Assembly: GCA_022800815.1 (NCBI GenBank)
Contig: JAAWRC010000014.1
Coordinates: 1-64,000 of the forward strand
Length of the DNA: 64,000 bases
From: Lachnospiraceae bacterium
GTDB lineage: Bacteria; Bacillota; Clostridia; Lachnospirales; Lachnospiraceae
Reading direction: 5' to 3'
A model generated the notes under the pieces. The model was not told the origin of the DNA, ran no database searches, and worked only from the letters and a program-made list of their open reading frames with translations. Of the stretch, positions 32,849 to 42,553 are shown piece by piece. Numbering within the stretch: position 1 is the first letter of the stretch; the number at the start of each line of letters is the position of its first letter. The translations under genes were made by a program, and so were the position numbers.

Positions 32849-34099
32849 ATGAATTTTAACGTGGGGATTGATTTCCTGGTGAAGGAGAACCCGGTGGGGG
32901 CGATCTTCGGGGACGACGAGATTGATGCGGTGGCCCGAGTCATCCGCTCCGGAAAAACCCTGGCCTACGGGGAGAACAGGGACCGGTTCGAGGAGGCTTT
33001 TGCAAAGTACGTCGGTGCGAAGCACTGCATTACGACCTCGTCGGGGACGACGGCCCTGGATCTGGCCGTGACGATCCTCTGCCTGAAGGAGGGGGACGAG
33101 GTCATTGCGACGCCGCAGAGCTTTCGGGCGACCTACCTTAAGCTGGCATCCAAAAACATTACCATCAAATTTGCGGACGTGTTTCCCGACACGCTGAACA
33201 TGGATCCGTCGACCATCGAGGACAAGATCACGGAGCGGACGAAGGCCATCGTGATCATGGACTATGCCGGGAATCCCAACGACATGGATGCCATCATGGA
33301 GATTGCGAAAAGGCACAACCTGCGGATCATCGAGGATGCGGCCCATGCGCCCGGTGCATCTTACCGGGGGAGGAAGGTGGGATCCATGGCCGACCTGACC
33401 TGTTTCTCCTTCCAGTCCTTAAAAAACATGTCCCTGGGCGGGGAGGGCGGGGCCGTCACCACCGACGACGACGAGCTGGCTGCGGCGGCCGAGGAGATCC
33501 GCGCCTACGGGATTCTGGGGGAAAAGAAGGAGAGAAAGGAGGCGGCCATCGGGCCGTACAAGCCCTTGAGGCACATTTACGACCACGCCAGCTTTTCCTA
33601 CACCCACGACTGGACCCGCATCGACGAGATCGGCACCAACATGCGCATTACGGAGATGCAGGCGGCCATCGGCCTGGCGCAGCTTCCCAAGCTGGATTCC
33701 TTCAACGACATGCGTATCGCCATTGCGGAAAAGTACAATCAGGCGTTTAACCGGGTGGAGGGTCTCGGTACGCTGAAGGTGGACCCGAGGGACCGGTGCG
33801 TGTATCACCTGTATCCCGTGTTTATCGACCCGGAGGTGCTGGGGGTGGACCTGCAGGGCTTTATCGATTACCTGCAGTTTGAAAAACGGATCCAGATCAT
33901 CCTGCGGTTCTTCCCGGCGACGGTTGCGGACTACATGGTGTATCAGGGACACGGCCTGGGCGAATCGCCGGTCTGCGAGAAGATCTGGTTTGAGCGGCAG
34001 GTCAATCTCCCCATCAATCCCAAGATGACGGACGTGGAGGTGGCTTACGTCATAAACAGCGTCACGGAGGCGGCGGAACATTTTAAGAATCGGAAATGA
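32849..34099 (+). CDS. DegT/DnrJ/EryC1/StrS-family aminotransferase (second)
   Basis: A 416-residue paralogue of the preceding gene with matching blocks: CITTSSGTTALDLAV, GDEVIATPQSFRATYLK, IIEDAAHAPGASYRG and the PLP Lys in CFSFQSLKNMSLGGEGG. Sequence divergence between the two suggests different substrates or a heteromeric enzyme rather than a recent duplication. It lies 19 nt before the ABC ATPase gene. Confidence 0.88.
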   Translation: MNFNVGIDFLVKENPVGAIFGDDEIDAVARVIRSGKTLAYGENRDRFEEAFAKYVGAKHCITTSSGTTALDLAVTILCLKEGDEVIATPQSFRATYLKLASKNITIKFADVFPDTLNMDPSTIEDKITERTKAIVIMDYAGNPNDMDAIMEIAKRHNLRIIEDAAHAPGASYRGRKVGSMADLTCFSFQSLKNMSLGGEGGAVTTDDDELAAAAEEIRAYGILGEKKERKEAAIGPYKPLRHIYDHASFSYTHDWTRIDEIGTNMRITEMQAAIGLAQLPKLDSFNDMRIAIAEKYNQAFNRVEGLGTLKVDPRDRCVYHLYPVFIDPEVLGVDLQGFIDYLQFEKRIQIILRFFPATVADYMVYQGHGLGESPVCEKIWFERQVNLPINPKMTDVEVAYVINSVTEAAEHFKNRK

Positions 34100-34118
34100 C
34101 GGGAGGCGGTCTTAGAAG

Positions 34119-35621
34119 GTGGAGCAGGAATATGTTCTGAAGCTGGAGGGAATACGAAAAAGCTATTATGGAGTCTATGCGCTGGAGGGCGTCGATTTTG
34201 CCGTGAAAAAAGGAAGCGTCCATGCGCTGATGGGGGAGAACGGGGCGGGAAAATCCACCCTGGTGAAAATCATTGCCGGCGTCCACGGGGCGGACGAGGG
34301 GAAGCTCTTCTTCAAGGGGGAGGAGCTGGTCCTCTCGGAGCCGGGACAAGCGTTAAAGCGGGGGATCGCCATGATCCATCAGGAGCTGAACCCGATTCTG
34401 GACATGACCGTGGCAGAAAATCTTTATATAGGAAGGGAACCGGTCACAAAAGGTCTGAAGGTCGTGGACAGGCGGAAGATGGAGCAGGATGCGAGGGCTC
34501 TTTTGAAACGGGTTTCCCTGGACATCGACCCGAAGGCCGGCATGAGGAGCCTGTCGGTGGCCGGCTGGCAGCTGGTGGAGATCGCAAAGGCAATCGACCA
34601 CAATGCGGAGTTAATCATCATGGACGAGCCCACGTCGGCCCTCTCCGAGCGGGAGATTGAGCGTCTTTTTGAGATCATCCGCACCCTTAAGGAGCAGGGA
34701 CGCACGGTGATCTATATCAGCCACAAGCTGGACGAGGTTTTCCAGATTGCGGACGAGGTCACCGTGCTCCGGGACGGAAGCTACATCGGCACCTGGCCGA
34801 TCGGGGAGCTGAACAAGGACCTCCTGATCAAGCATATGGTGGACCGGGAGCTGACGGAGATTTTTCCGGCCAGGAAGGGGAAGCCGTCGGAGCGGGTCAA
34901 GCTGTCGGTGGAGCACCTTTCCAGGGAACGGGAGTTTTCGGACGTGAGCTTTGACGTCCGGGAGGGAGAGATTTTCGGGCTGGTGGGCCTCATGGGGGCC
35001 GGCAGGACGGAAATCGCCCAGGCCGTCTTCGGCTGCACGAGGCCGGACGGCGGTCTGGTGAAGATCGACGGCAGGGAGGTTCGCATTCGGACGCCGGAGG
35101 ACGCAGTCCGCCATAAAATGGGCTTTGTGACGGAGGACAGGAAATTTACCGGGCTGGTGCTCCCCATGGGGGTGAAGGAGAACGAGACCCTCGTCCATCT
35201 GGAGAAGCTCTGCCTGGGGAGGATCCTGATCAACCGGAAAAAGGAAAAAGAGAAGGCGGCCCAGTACGTGGAGAAGCTGCGGACAAAGGTGGCGGGCCTG
35301 GAGCAGCCGGTACAGAACCTAAGCGGCGGCAACCAGCAGAAGGTGGTCCTTGGGAAATGGCTCATGAACATGCCGGAAATCCTGATCCTGGACGAACCCA
35401 CCAGGGGCATCGACGTGGGGGCGAAATCCGAGATCTATCAGCTGATCACGGACCTGGCCGACGAGGGAATCACCGTGCTTTTGATCTCCTCGGAGATGGA
35501 GGAGATTCTGGGGCTCTGCGACCGGATGGCCGTATTCCACGAGGGAAGAAAAAGCGGGGAGGTCACCAGGGCCGAGGCGACCCAGGAGCGGCTTCTCAAG
35601 CTGGCGACGGGCAACGCATAA
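34119..35621 (+). CDS. RbsA/MglA-type sugar ABC transporter ATPase
   Basis: A 500-residue double-ATPase of the CUT2 family. The N-terminal half has Walker A GENGAGKST, a diverged signature LSVAGWQLVEI and Walker B LIIMDEPTSAL. The C-terminal half has the usual degenerate P-loop (GLMGAGRTE), signature LSGGNQQKV and Walker B ILILDEPTRGID. The start is GTG 34119. Family substrates include ribose, xylose, galactose and inositol; the two upstream aminotransferases hint at a cyclitol or amino sugar. Confidence 0.92.
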   Translation: MEQEYVLKLEGIRKSYYGVYALEGVDFAVKKGSVHALMGENGAGKSTLVKIIAGVHGADEGKLFFKGEELVLSEPGQALKRGIAMIHQELNPILDMTVAENLYIGREPVTKGLKVVDRRKMEQDARALLKRVSLDIDPKAGMRSLSVAGWQLVEIAKAIDHNAELIIMDEPTSALSEREIERLFEIIRTLKEQGRTVIYISHKLDEVFQIADEVTVLRDGSYIGTWPIGELNKDLLIKHMVDRELTEIFPARKGKPSERVKLSVEHLSREREFSDVSFDVREGEIFGLVGLMGAGRTEIAQAVFGCTRPDGGLVKIDGREVRIRTPEDAVRHKMGFVTEDRKFTGLVLPMGVKENETLVHLEKLCLGRILINRKKEKEKAAQYVEKLRTKVAGLEQPVQNLSGGNQQKVVLGKWLMNMPEILILDEPTRGIDVGAKSEIYQLITDLADEGITVLLISSEMEEILGLCDRMAVFHEGRKSGEVTRAEATQERLLKLATGNA

Positions 35622-35636
35622 GGGAGGGAAAATGAT

Positions 35637-36623
35637 ATGAGATCTGCAGATCAGAATTCGGAAGGCGGTTCCCGAAGCAAATACGGAAAAAGCCGCGCCT
35701 TTGTTTCAAAATACGGGATCGTGATAGCCTTTGTCATACTTTGCCTGATTCTGAGCATTTCCACAAAGGGAAGGTTCCTGGTGATCGACAACGTGTTGAA
35801 CGTCCTCAGGCAGGTGTCCATCAACGGCGTCCTTGCCATCGGCATGACCTTCGTGATCCTGACGGGGGGGATCGACCTCTCCGTGGGGGCGGTGGTGGCC
35901 CTGACCGGCTTTGTCTGTGCCAACGTGTACAAGGCGGGCTGGGGGCTTTTGGCGGTGTTCGTGCTGACGATCCTCTGCGGGGGGCTGATCGGGCTCGTCA
36001 ACGGGTATTTTGTCGCCAACCACTCCCTGGCTCCCTTCATCGTCACCCTGGGCGTGCAGACCATGGCGAGAGGCTTTACCTACATTTATTCTGACGGCAA
36101 GCCGGTTTCCAAGTTCGAGGGGAATTTCGTGGAGATCGGGAAGAGCAGCTTTCTGGGGGTGCCGGTCTTAGTCTGGATTCTGGTGATAACCTTCCTGGTC
36201 TCCTGCTTCATCCTGTATAAGACGAAGATGGGAAGATACGTGTTCGCCGTCGGCGGGAATCTGAACGCAGCCCTTTATTCCGGGGTGAAGACGAAGCGGG
36301 TGCTGCGGTTCGCCTATGTCTACTGCGGGCTCATGAGCGGCCTTGCCGCCGTCATGCTGACATCCAGGGTCTCTGCGGCCCTGCCCCAGGCGGGGCAGGC
36401 CTATGAGTCGGACGCCATTGCGGCGGTGGTCATCGGCGGGACGAGCCTTTCCGGCGGAAAGGGGCGGCTGTGGGGAACCATCGTCGGGGTACTGCTGATC
36501 GGCGTCATCACCAACGGGCTGGACCTCTTGTCGGTGTCGTCCTACATCCAGCAGGTCGTCAAGGGGGCCATCATCATCGGAGCCATTTTATTTGACAGGT
36601 TTACCAACCATGCAAACGGATAG
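35637..36623 (+). CDS. RbsC-type sugar ABC transporter permease
   Basis: A 328-residue multi-helix permease with family blocks GMTFVILTGGIDLSVGAVV and AVVIGGTSLSGGKGRLWGT. ATG 35637 is used; ATG 35632 is followed at once by a stop. It lies between the ATPase and binding-protein genes of a CUT2 importer. Confidence 0.93.
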   Translation: MRSADQNSEGGSRSKYGKSRAFVSKYGIVIAFVILCLILSISTKGRFLVIDNVLNVLRQVSINGVLAIGMTFVILTGGIDLSVGAVVALTGFVCANVYKAGWGLLAVFVLTILCGGLIGLVNGYFVANHSLAPFIVTLGVQTMARGFTYIYSDGKPVSKFEGNFVEIGKSSFLGVPVLVWILVITFLVSCFILYKTKMGRYVFAVGGNLNAALYSGVKTKRVLRFAYVYCGLMSGLAAVMLTSRVSAALPQAGQAYESDAIAAVVIGGTSLSGGKGRLWGTIVGVLLIGVITNGLDLLSVSSYIQQVVKGAIIIGAILFDRFTNHANG

Positions 36624-36635
36624 GAGGAGAAGTGT

Positions 36636-37691
36636 ATGAAGAAACTGAAAAAAACCGTATCGTTACTGATGTGTCTCGTTCTCTGCCTGGGGGCCCTGGC
36701 GGGCTGTTCCTCGGGTGAGAAAAAGACGGAGGAGAATACGGAGGCGAAAAAGACGGAGGCCGTCACCCAGGGAGAGTCCCTGGTGCAGGATGCGGTGGAA
36801 AATGCGGGGGAGAAGGACAAGATCGTCATCGGCGCCTCCATCTACTTTATGACGGAGTTCTGCGTGCTGATGGTGGAGGGCATGCAGGAGGAGGCGGAGA
36901 GGCAGAACGTGGAGCTGGTGGTGCTGGACGCCAAGAACGATGCGGCGCTCCAGATGAACCAGATTGAGAACCTGATCTCCCAGAAGGTGGACAGCATCAT
37001 CATTTCCCCCGTAAATTCCGATGCGGCGGAACCGGCCCTGGAGATGTGCGAGGCCGCCGGGATCCCGATCTCCGCAGTCAACATGACCATCACCACGGAC
37101 CAGGAATACTACTACGTGGGTCCCAACGAGATCCAGGCCGGGGAGCTGGCGGCACAGTGGTGCATCGACCACGTGGGCGAGGATGCGAAGGTGTGCATCA
37201 TCCAGGGCCCCATCGGCTGTTCGGCCCAGATCTTCCGGGACGAGGGGATCTTCAACGTGCTGGACGAGCACCCGGGGGTGGAGGTGCTTGCCATCAAGCC
37301 GGGAGACTGGAACCGGAACACGGCGGTCACCCTGACGGAGAACTGGCTGACCACCTACGGGGACGACATCGACGCCATCATTTCCCATGACGACGACATG
37401 GGTCTCGGGGTCGTGCAGGCGCTGCAGTCCGCGAACAAGCTGGACGACGTCAAGGTCATAGCCTGTGCCGACGCCATCGAGGAAGCCTGTGAGTCGGTGA
37501 AGGCGGAGGAGATGGCGGTGACGTTTTTCCAGGACGTGTTCCTGGAGGGGGAATTGTCCCTGGAGATGGCGGCGAAGCTGGCCAGGGGCGAGGAGGTGGA
37601 AGAAAAACAGGTGTTAATCGACATGATCACCACGGAAAAGGACTATGCGGCAGAACTTCTGGATAACTACTACGGTCCGAGGAAACACTAA
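36636..37691 (+). CDS. RbsB-type sugar-binding lipoprotein
   Basis: The 351-residue protein has a lipoprotein signal with lipobox LAGC (cleavage before the Cys near residue 24), a Lys/Glu-rich linker and a periplasmic-binding-protein type I fold (IVIGASIYFMTEFC, IIISPVNSDAAEP, IISHDDDMGLGVVQAL). It should deliver substrate to the RbsA/RbsC-type proteins encoded upstream. It ends 25 nt before the response regulator gene, linking transport with sensing. Confidence 0.92.
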   Translation: MKKLKKTVSLLMCLVLCLGALAGCSSGEKKTEENTEAKKTEAVTQGESLVQDAVENAGEKDKIVIGASIYFMTEFCVLMVEGMQEEAERQNVELVVLDAKNDAALQMNQIENLISQKVDSIIISPVNSDAAEPALEMCEAAGIPISAVNMTITTDQEYYYVGPNEIQAGELAAQWCIDHVGEDAKVCIIQGPIGCSAQIFRDEGIFNVLDEHPGVEVLAIKPGDWNRNTAVTLTENWLTTYGDDIDAIISHDDDMGLGVVQALQSANKLDDVKVIACADAIEEACESVKAEEMAVTFFQDVFLEGELSLEMAAKLARGEEVEEKQVLIDMITTEKDYAAELLDNYYGPRKH

Positions 37692-37716
37692 AAAGAATCC
37701 GGAAAGGAGGCTTTTT

Positions 37717-38505
37717 ATGTTCAAAGTGCTGATTGCCGATGATGAGCCGGACGTGTGCCGGCTCATCGGGCATCTGATTGAATGGGATTTGAACGGGCTC
37801 GTCTCTGCGGGAACCGCAGAGAACGGCAGCGTGTGTTTGAAGAGAATCCGGGAGGAACGTCCGGACATCGTGATCACGGATATCCGTATGCCGGGGATGG
37901 ACGGCCTGGAGCTGATCAGGCAGGTAAAGGAGGAAGGCTTTACCTGCCGTTTTGTGATTATCAGCGGGTATCAGCAGTTCGAATATGCCAGGAGGGCGCT
38001 CCGCTATGACGTGGAGGATTATCTGCTAAAACCCGTGGGAAAGAGGGAGCTGAACGATTGCCTGAAACGCATCGTGGAAAGGCTTGGGGCGGAGGATGCG
38101 GAGACCGAGGCGGCCGCCAGGGAGCGGGGCGGCTGGAAGGAGGGGGCGGAGGCGTCCGGATATGCGGTGGGAGAGCCGGGAAGGGAGAGCCGTCCGGTCC
38201 GGCTGGCGAAGCAGTATATCGGCAGGCATTACATGGAACAGATCCGTCTTTCGGAGATTTCGGAGATGGTGTACATGAATCCGTCGTATTTCAGCACCGT
38301 GTTCAAAAAGGAAACCGGGATCTCGTTCAGCGATTATGTCATAGAGCAGAGGATCGAGGCGGCGAAGAGGCTGCTTCGGGAGAGCGGCTGTTCCGTCAGG
38401 GAGATCGCCGAGCGGGTGGGATACACGGAGACGGCTTATTTCAGCAGGCTGTTCAAAAAGCAGGTGGGGATCAAGCCTTCCCAATACCGGAAGCTGCATT
38501 CCTAG
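37717..38505 (+). CDS. YesN-type response regulator with AraC HTH
   Basis: About 262 residues from ATG 37717 (after AAAGGAGG; the longer frame overlaps the previous gene). The receiver domain has acidic residues in IADDEPD, phospho-acceptor Asp in VITDIRMPGMDG and Lys in LLKPVGKRE. The C-terminal ~100 residues are an AraC-type double helix-turn-helix (LSEISEMVYMNPSYFSTVFKKE; VGYTETAYFSRLFKKQVG). It pairs with the histidine kinase 3 nt downstream and likely controls the sugar importer operon. Confidence 0.95.
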   Translation: MFKVLIADDEPDVCRLIGHLIEWDLNGLVSAGTAENGSVCLKRIREERPDIVITDIRMPGMDGLELIRQVKEEGFTCRFVIISGYQQFEYARRALRYDVEDYLLKPVGKRELNDCLKRIVERLGAEDAETEAAARERGGWKEGAEASGYAVGEPGRESRPVRLAKQYIGRHYMEQIRLSEISEMVYMNPSYFSTVFKKETGISFSDYVIEQRIEAAKRLLRESGCSVREIAERVGYTETAYFSRLFKKQVGIKPSQYRKLHS

Positions 38506-38508
38506 AGG

Positions 38509-39555
38509 ATGGAAGACAAGATGGGACGAAAACGCCGTAATTTTATGGAAGCGGAAAAATTGTACTGCAGATATCTTTTGTACGGGGCCCTGATGACGGG
38601 GGTCTGCGTGGTTCTGGAGGTCATCATGATGCGGGGAGCCGACTACGGATATCGGACGGTGCTTGTCACCATGGTCCTGGCCTCGGTTTTCATTTTTGCC
38701 GGTTTTATCCTGTTTGGTTATCGGCATGTCTATCGGGTCCGCACGCAGGTCGAATATACGCTGCGGGATGCGGCGGACATCACGGAGGGAATCGAGGGGG
38801 AGGACAGCGTGGAGCGGCTCTGCCGGGCACTGATTCGGATGAACGGCCTGGCGGGAAAGAAAAAGGCGCAGGAAATCCTGATCAAACAGGCGGAGTTCAG
38901 TGCGCTGCAGAATCAGATTAACCCGCACTTCCTCTACAATACGCTGGAGTGCATCCGGGGGAAGGCGTATGCGGAGGGGGTGGAACAGATTGCCAGTATG
39001 ACGGAGGCCCTCTCCGCCTTTTTCCGGTACAGCATCAACATACAGGAGAACCTGGTCACGCTGGGGAGAGAGCTGGAGAACACGAAAAACTATTTTCTGA
39101 TCCAGAAATACCGGTTTGGAAACCGGTTCAGCCTGGAGATCCGGTTCGAGGACGCAGGGTGCCTGGAGAAATACCTGATCCCGAAAATGACGTTGCAGCC
39201 CATCGTGGAAAACGCAATCTTTCATGGATTGGAGAAAAGCGTCTCGGAGGGCGTCATCCTGGTGGAGGTGGTGGAGACGGACCGGAGACTTCTCATCTCC
39301 GTGCAGGATAACGGGGTCGGAATGTCCCAGGAGACGCTGAAACGGGTCCGGGAATCCCTGAGCGGCGGCAGGCCCGGGGAGGGGGAAGGGGAGCATACGG
39401 GAATCGCCCTGTCCAACATCAATGAACGGATCCGGATGCATTTTGGCAGCAGGTACAGCCTTTCCGTGAACAGCGAGGAGGGGGTCGGGACGGAGGTGGT
39501 CCTGACGCTCCCCAAAATGGAGAGACAGAGGGAAAAGAAAGAGGAGGGGCCATGA
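38509..39555 (+). CDS. YesM/LytS-type sensor histidine kinase
   Basis: A 348-residue kinase with two N-terminal membrane helices (about residues 17-35 and 45-67), a short linker, a His_kinase domain (LQNQINPHFLYNTLECIRG, phospho-acceptor His in NPHFLYN) and a HATPase domain (PIVENAIFHGLEK, VQDNGVGMS). There is almost no extracellular domain, so it may sense through the membrane or via a partner such as the sugar-binding protein or the ATPase-like protein encoded next, whose gene overlaps it by four bases. Confidence 0.93.
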   Translation: MEDKMGRKRRNFMEAEKLYCRYLLYGALMTGVCVVLEVIMMRGADYGYRTVLVTMVLASVFIFAGFILFGYRHVYRVRTQVEYTLRDAADITEGIEGEDSVERLCRALIRMNGLAGKKKAQEILIKQAEFSALQNQINPHFLYNTLECIRGKAYAEGVEQIASMTEALSAFFRYSINIQENLVTLGRELENTKNYFLIQKYRFGNRFSLEIRFEDAGCLEKYLIPKMTLQPIVENAIFHGLEKSVSEGVILVEVVETDRRLLISVQDNGVGMSQETLKRVRESLSGGRPGEGEGEHTGIALSNINERIRMHFGSRYSLSVNSEEGVGTEVVLTLPKMERQREKKEEGP

Positions 39556-41018
39556 AGCAGGAGCTTTTACGGATGGAACACGTCACCAGGGTCCAGTCGG
39601 GAATCCGTATCCTGGATGACTTGTCCCTTCACATGTTCTGCGGGGAGATTTTGGGCCTTTTGGGGCAGACGGCTTCCGGGAAGACCCTGATCTCCCATAT
39701 TCTGGCGGGGCGGGAACAGGAGTTTTCGGGGGAGATCTATTACCACGGGATGCTGTCGGAGGATTTCTCCGGACCGCTCTGCCGGAAAGGCATATTCTGC
39801 ATTCTTTCCGTGGACGGCCTGATCCCGGATCTTTCCGTGGCGGAAAATATTTTCGTCATGCGGGCGTCCGGACGGATGTTTTCTTACATTCCTTCCAGAA
39901 AGATCAACCAGGGGGCGCAGGAGGCGCTTGATCGGCTGCAGGCGGGATATATCAATCCGAAGTGGAAGGCCAAACGACTTTCCCGGTATGAACAGTGCGT
40001 GATTCAGCTGGCAAGGGCTCTTGTGGCGGAAGCGGACCTGATCGTTATGGACACAATCTTTGAGATGCTTTCCAGGGAGGAACAGATCCGGCTGGAGAAG
40101 ACCGTCCGGCTGCTGGCGGACATGGGAATCGGTTTTTTGCTGACCAGCCGTCTGGCGGAATGCCTGACCCCGGTTGCGGACCGGATCAGCGTGATCCGGG
40201 AGGGGAGAAACATCCGGACCTTCGCCAGACGGGATTGTTCGCCGGAAAAACTGGTCCGGGCCATGTCGGGGGTCTATTATAACAGGAAGGCGCAGACCGG
40301 GGGCAGGAGGGGGCGGGACGAGACGGTCCTTGAGCTGGACCGGATTTTCCTGGAGGGCCTGGAGGGATTTTCCCTGGAACTGAAAAAGGGGGAGGCCGTG
40401 GGGCTGTGGGAGCCCCGGAACCGGAAGAACACGGCGCTCTGCACCATGCTTTTGGGAGAGCGGAGGGGACGGGGCGGGATTCTGCTTTCCGGCGTACCCT
40501 TCGTGCCGAGGGACATTCCCCATGCGGTGGGGAGGGGGATCGGCGCCATCCGGGGCGACCCGCTGAAAACGGGGCTGGTCCCTTTCATGAACGGGGCGGA
40601 CAACCTTCTTTTCCCGGCGGGAAACAAGCTTTCCGGGATTTTGGCGGGGAGGGGGCTTTACCGGTACCTGTACCAGAAGTGTCGGCGAATACAGAGGGAA
40701 GGCACGGTGAAATGTAAGGTGGAGGAGCTGGACGCCTACGAGCAGTACCGAATCCTCATGGAAAAATGGCTGCTGGCACAGCCGGCGGTGTTTTTGTGCA
40801 TTGATCCCTGCACGACCAGCGACATCGTGGCGAATCACATCGTCTATGGATACATGGAGCAGATGATGAAAAAGGGGACGGGGATCCTGATCGCCTCCTC
40901 CAATCTGAGCTACATGACGGCGGTGTGCAGCCGGATCTTCCTGTTTGGGAACGGGGGTTCCTGGCAGGAGGTTCCGTGGGAAGCCTTTGACTCCATCGAC
41001 ATCGAACGGTTTTTGTAG
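39552..41018 (+). CDS. Decayed RbsA-like double ABC ATPase, putative regulatory partner
   Basis: At 488 residues it has the length of a CUT2 double ATPase, but the motifs are largely lost. The N-terminal Walker A is intact (GQTASGKT). The signature reads LSRYEQCVIQL instead of LSGGQ, and Walker B reads LIVMDTIF without the catalytic Glu. In the C-terminal half the P-loop is LWEPRNRKNTAL and the signature and Walker B are unrecognisable. Its coupling to the kinase gene, rather than to a permease, suggests a signalling role. No frameshift is present, so it appears maintained. Confidence 0.75.
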   Translation: MKQELLRMEHVTRVQSGIRILDDLSLHMFCGEILGLLGQTASGKTLISHILAGREQEFSGEIYYHGMLSEDFSGPLCRKGIFCILSVDGLIPDLSVAENIFVMRASGRMFSYIPSRKINQGAQEALDRLQAGYINPKWKAKRLSRYEQCVIQLARALVAEADLIVMDTIFEMLSREEQIRLEKTVRLLADMGIGFLLTSRLAECLTPVADRISVIREGRNIRTFARRDCSPEKLVRAMSGVYYNRKAQTGGRRGRDETVLELDRIFLEGLEGFSLELKKGEAVGLWEPRNRKNTALCTMLLGERRGRGGILLSGVPFVPRDIPHAVGRGIGAIRGDPLKTGLVPFMNGADNLLFPAGNKLSGILAGRGLYRYLYQKCRRIQREGTVKCKVEELDAYEQYRILMEKWLLAQPAVFLCIDPCTTSDIVANHIVYGYMEQMMKKGTGILIASSNLSYMTAVCSRIFLFGNGGSWQEVPWEAFDSIDIERFL

Positions 41019-41134
41019 TCTTCTTTTTCTCCACCGGAAATTTTGTGCTTGTAAGCCGCCTGTTTCTGTAGTACAGTTGAGGTGTTATTCTTGTGAGTGT
41101 TTTTATGGAATGAAATTGGCGGAGGGGAAAGGCA

Positions 41135-42541
41135 ATGAGGAAGAAAGCGTTGAGGATGGCGGGCCTTATGGTGATGGCGCTTCTTGTGGGATGCGGAGAG
41201 AAGAAGACGGCGGCGACCATGCACCTGGTGCAGACCAAGGGGACGGTAGGCGTGCAGGACGAGAAGGAGAAGGCGGTTTCCCCGGTGGATAACCTGGGGC
41301 TTTACAGCGGCTATCAGGTGGGGACCGATGCGGAGAGCTACGCCTGGATCGACCTGGACCGGGCGAGGCTTGCCAAGATGGACCAGCGCAGCGGGATCGG
41401 AATCCGAAAGAGTGGGAGCAGAGAGGAGCTGGAGATCAGCGTGCAGTACGGCGGCCTGTTTTTCAACGTGACGGAACCGCTTTCGGAGGATGAGTCCATG
41501 GAGATCCAGACCTCCACGATGATCGCCGGAATCCGGGGCACCTGCGGCTGGACGGAGCGAGGGACGGATTACTCCCGGCTGGGTCTTCTGGAAGGGTCGG
41601 TGGAATGCCGGACTTTGGATGGGGACAACGTGACAATCGAAGCCGGACAGATGGCGGTGCTTGCGGACGGGGAGACGCAGATCCAGGTGCTCCCCCTCTC
41701 CGGGGAGGACGTTCCCGCTTTCGTTCTGGAGGAGGTTCCGGAGCTGGCGGCCGGTCTGCCCTCCGGCACGGACAAGGGGCCCGGCCCGGAGACGGCAGAT
41801 GCGGGAGAGGATGCGCAGGGAAATGAGTCCGTGCGGTATTATGACCCGGAAGCGGGGCTGGGGATGCCGGAAGTTCCGCAGGACGGGATCGAGAGGAGGA
41901 TTCTGGAGGTAGGGGACGGGGCGGAGCTCAAAGAGTTGGCCATGAATGAGGACCTTTCCAATACGGAAATCCACCTGGGGGACGGGACCTACGAAGTGCA
42001 GTATCTGGGTTTTCAAGGATTTGAAAATCTTTCTATAATCGGAACGGGAAAGACCAGGCTGGTGGCCACGGGGGGAGACGAGCTGATCCTTTCAGCATAT
42101 AACTGCAAAAATCTTCTGCTGTACGGTTTGGTCATGGGCCACGAGCTTCCCCCGGAGATATCGGAATGCACGGCCGGAGTGGTTCTCTTCCATGACTGCG
42201 AGGACGTGAAGCTGGGTGGATGTGACATTTACGGATGCGGCTTCACCGGGCTTTCCGGCAGTGACAGCAGCATCACGGCGTTAAGGACCGTGATTCGGGA
42301 CTGCAGCGGCGAGGCGCTGTACTGGCTGGGAGGCGAGGGGGAGATTCGGTTCGTGGAGTGCGCATTTGTCGGAAACGGCGAGTCTCCCCTGTTCGGAGGG
42401 ACTGCGGGCAGCACGGCGTTTACGCTGGAAAACTGTATTATGCAGGAAAATAAAAGCAGTGCAAAGTACAGGTTTTATGACAGGACGGATGCTCCGTGGG
42501 AGGAAAATGGCACGCAGGAGAGCGGAAACGGATGGCAGTGA
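41135..42541 (+). CDS. FecR-domain lipoprotein with right-handed beta-helix domain
   Basis: The 468-residue lipoprotein (lipobox LLVGC) has a FecR domain over about residues 28-180 (HLVQTKGTVGVQDEKEKAV, LGLYSGYQVGTDAESYAWI, TSTMIAGIRGTCGWT). A Pro/Gly linker leads to a C-terminal beta-helix/pectate-lyase-like region (about residues 265-450), with repeats such as NLSIIGTGKTRLVATGG and VKLGGCDIYGCGFTGLSG. No FecI sigma factor is nearby and the FecR domain is external, so this is not a classical FecIR pair. It may bind carbohydrate or the cell envelope. Confidence 0.8.
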   Translation: MRKKALRMAGLMVMALLVGCGEKKTAATMHLVQTKGTVGVQDEKEKAVSPVDNLGLYSGYQVGTDAESYAWIDLDRARLAKMDQRSGIGIRKSGSREELEISVQYGGLFFNVTEPLSEDESMEIQTSTMIAGIRGTCGWTERGTDYSRLGLLEGSVECRTLDGDNVTIEAGQMAVLADGETQIQVLPLSGEDVPAFVLEEVPELAAGLPSGTDKGPGPETADAGEDAQGNESVRYYDPEAGLGMPEVPQDGIERRILEVGDGAELKELAMNEDLSNTEIHLGDGTYEVQYLGFQGFENLSIIGTGKTRLVATGGDELILSAYNCKNLLLYGLVMGHELPPEISECTAGVVLFHDCEDVKLGGCDIYGCGFTGLSGSDSSITALRTVIRDCSGEALYWLGGEGEIRFVECAFVGNGESPLFGGTAGSTAFTLENCIMQENKSSAKYRFYDRTDAPWEENGTQESGNGWQ

Positions 42542-42553
42542 TTAAGATAGGAA

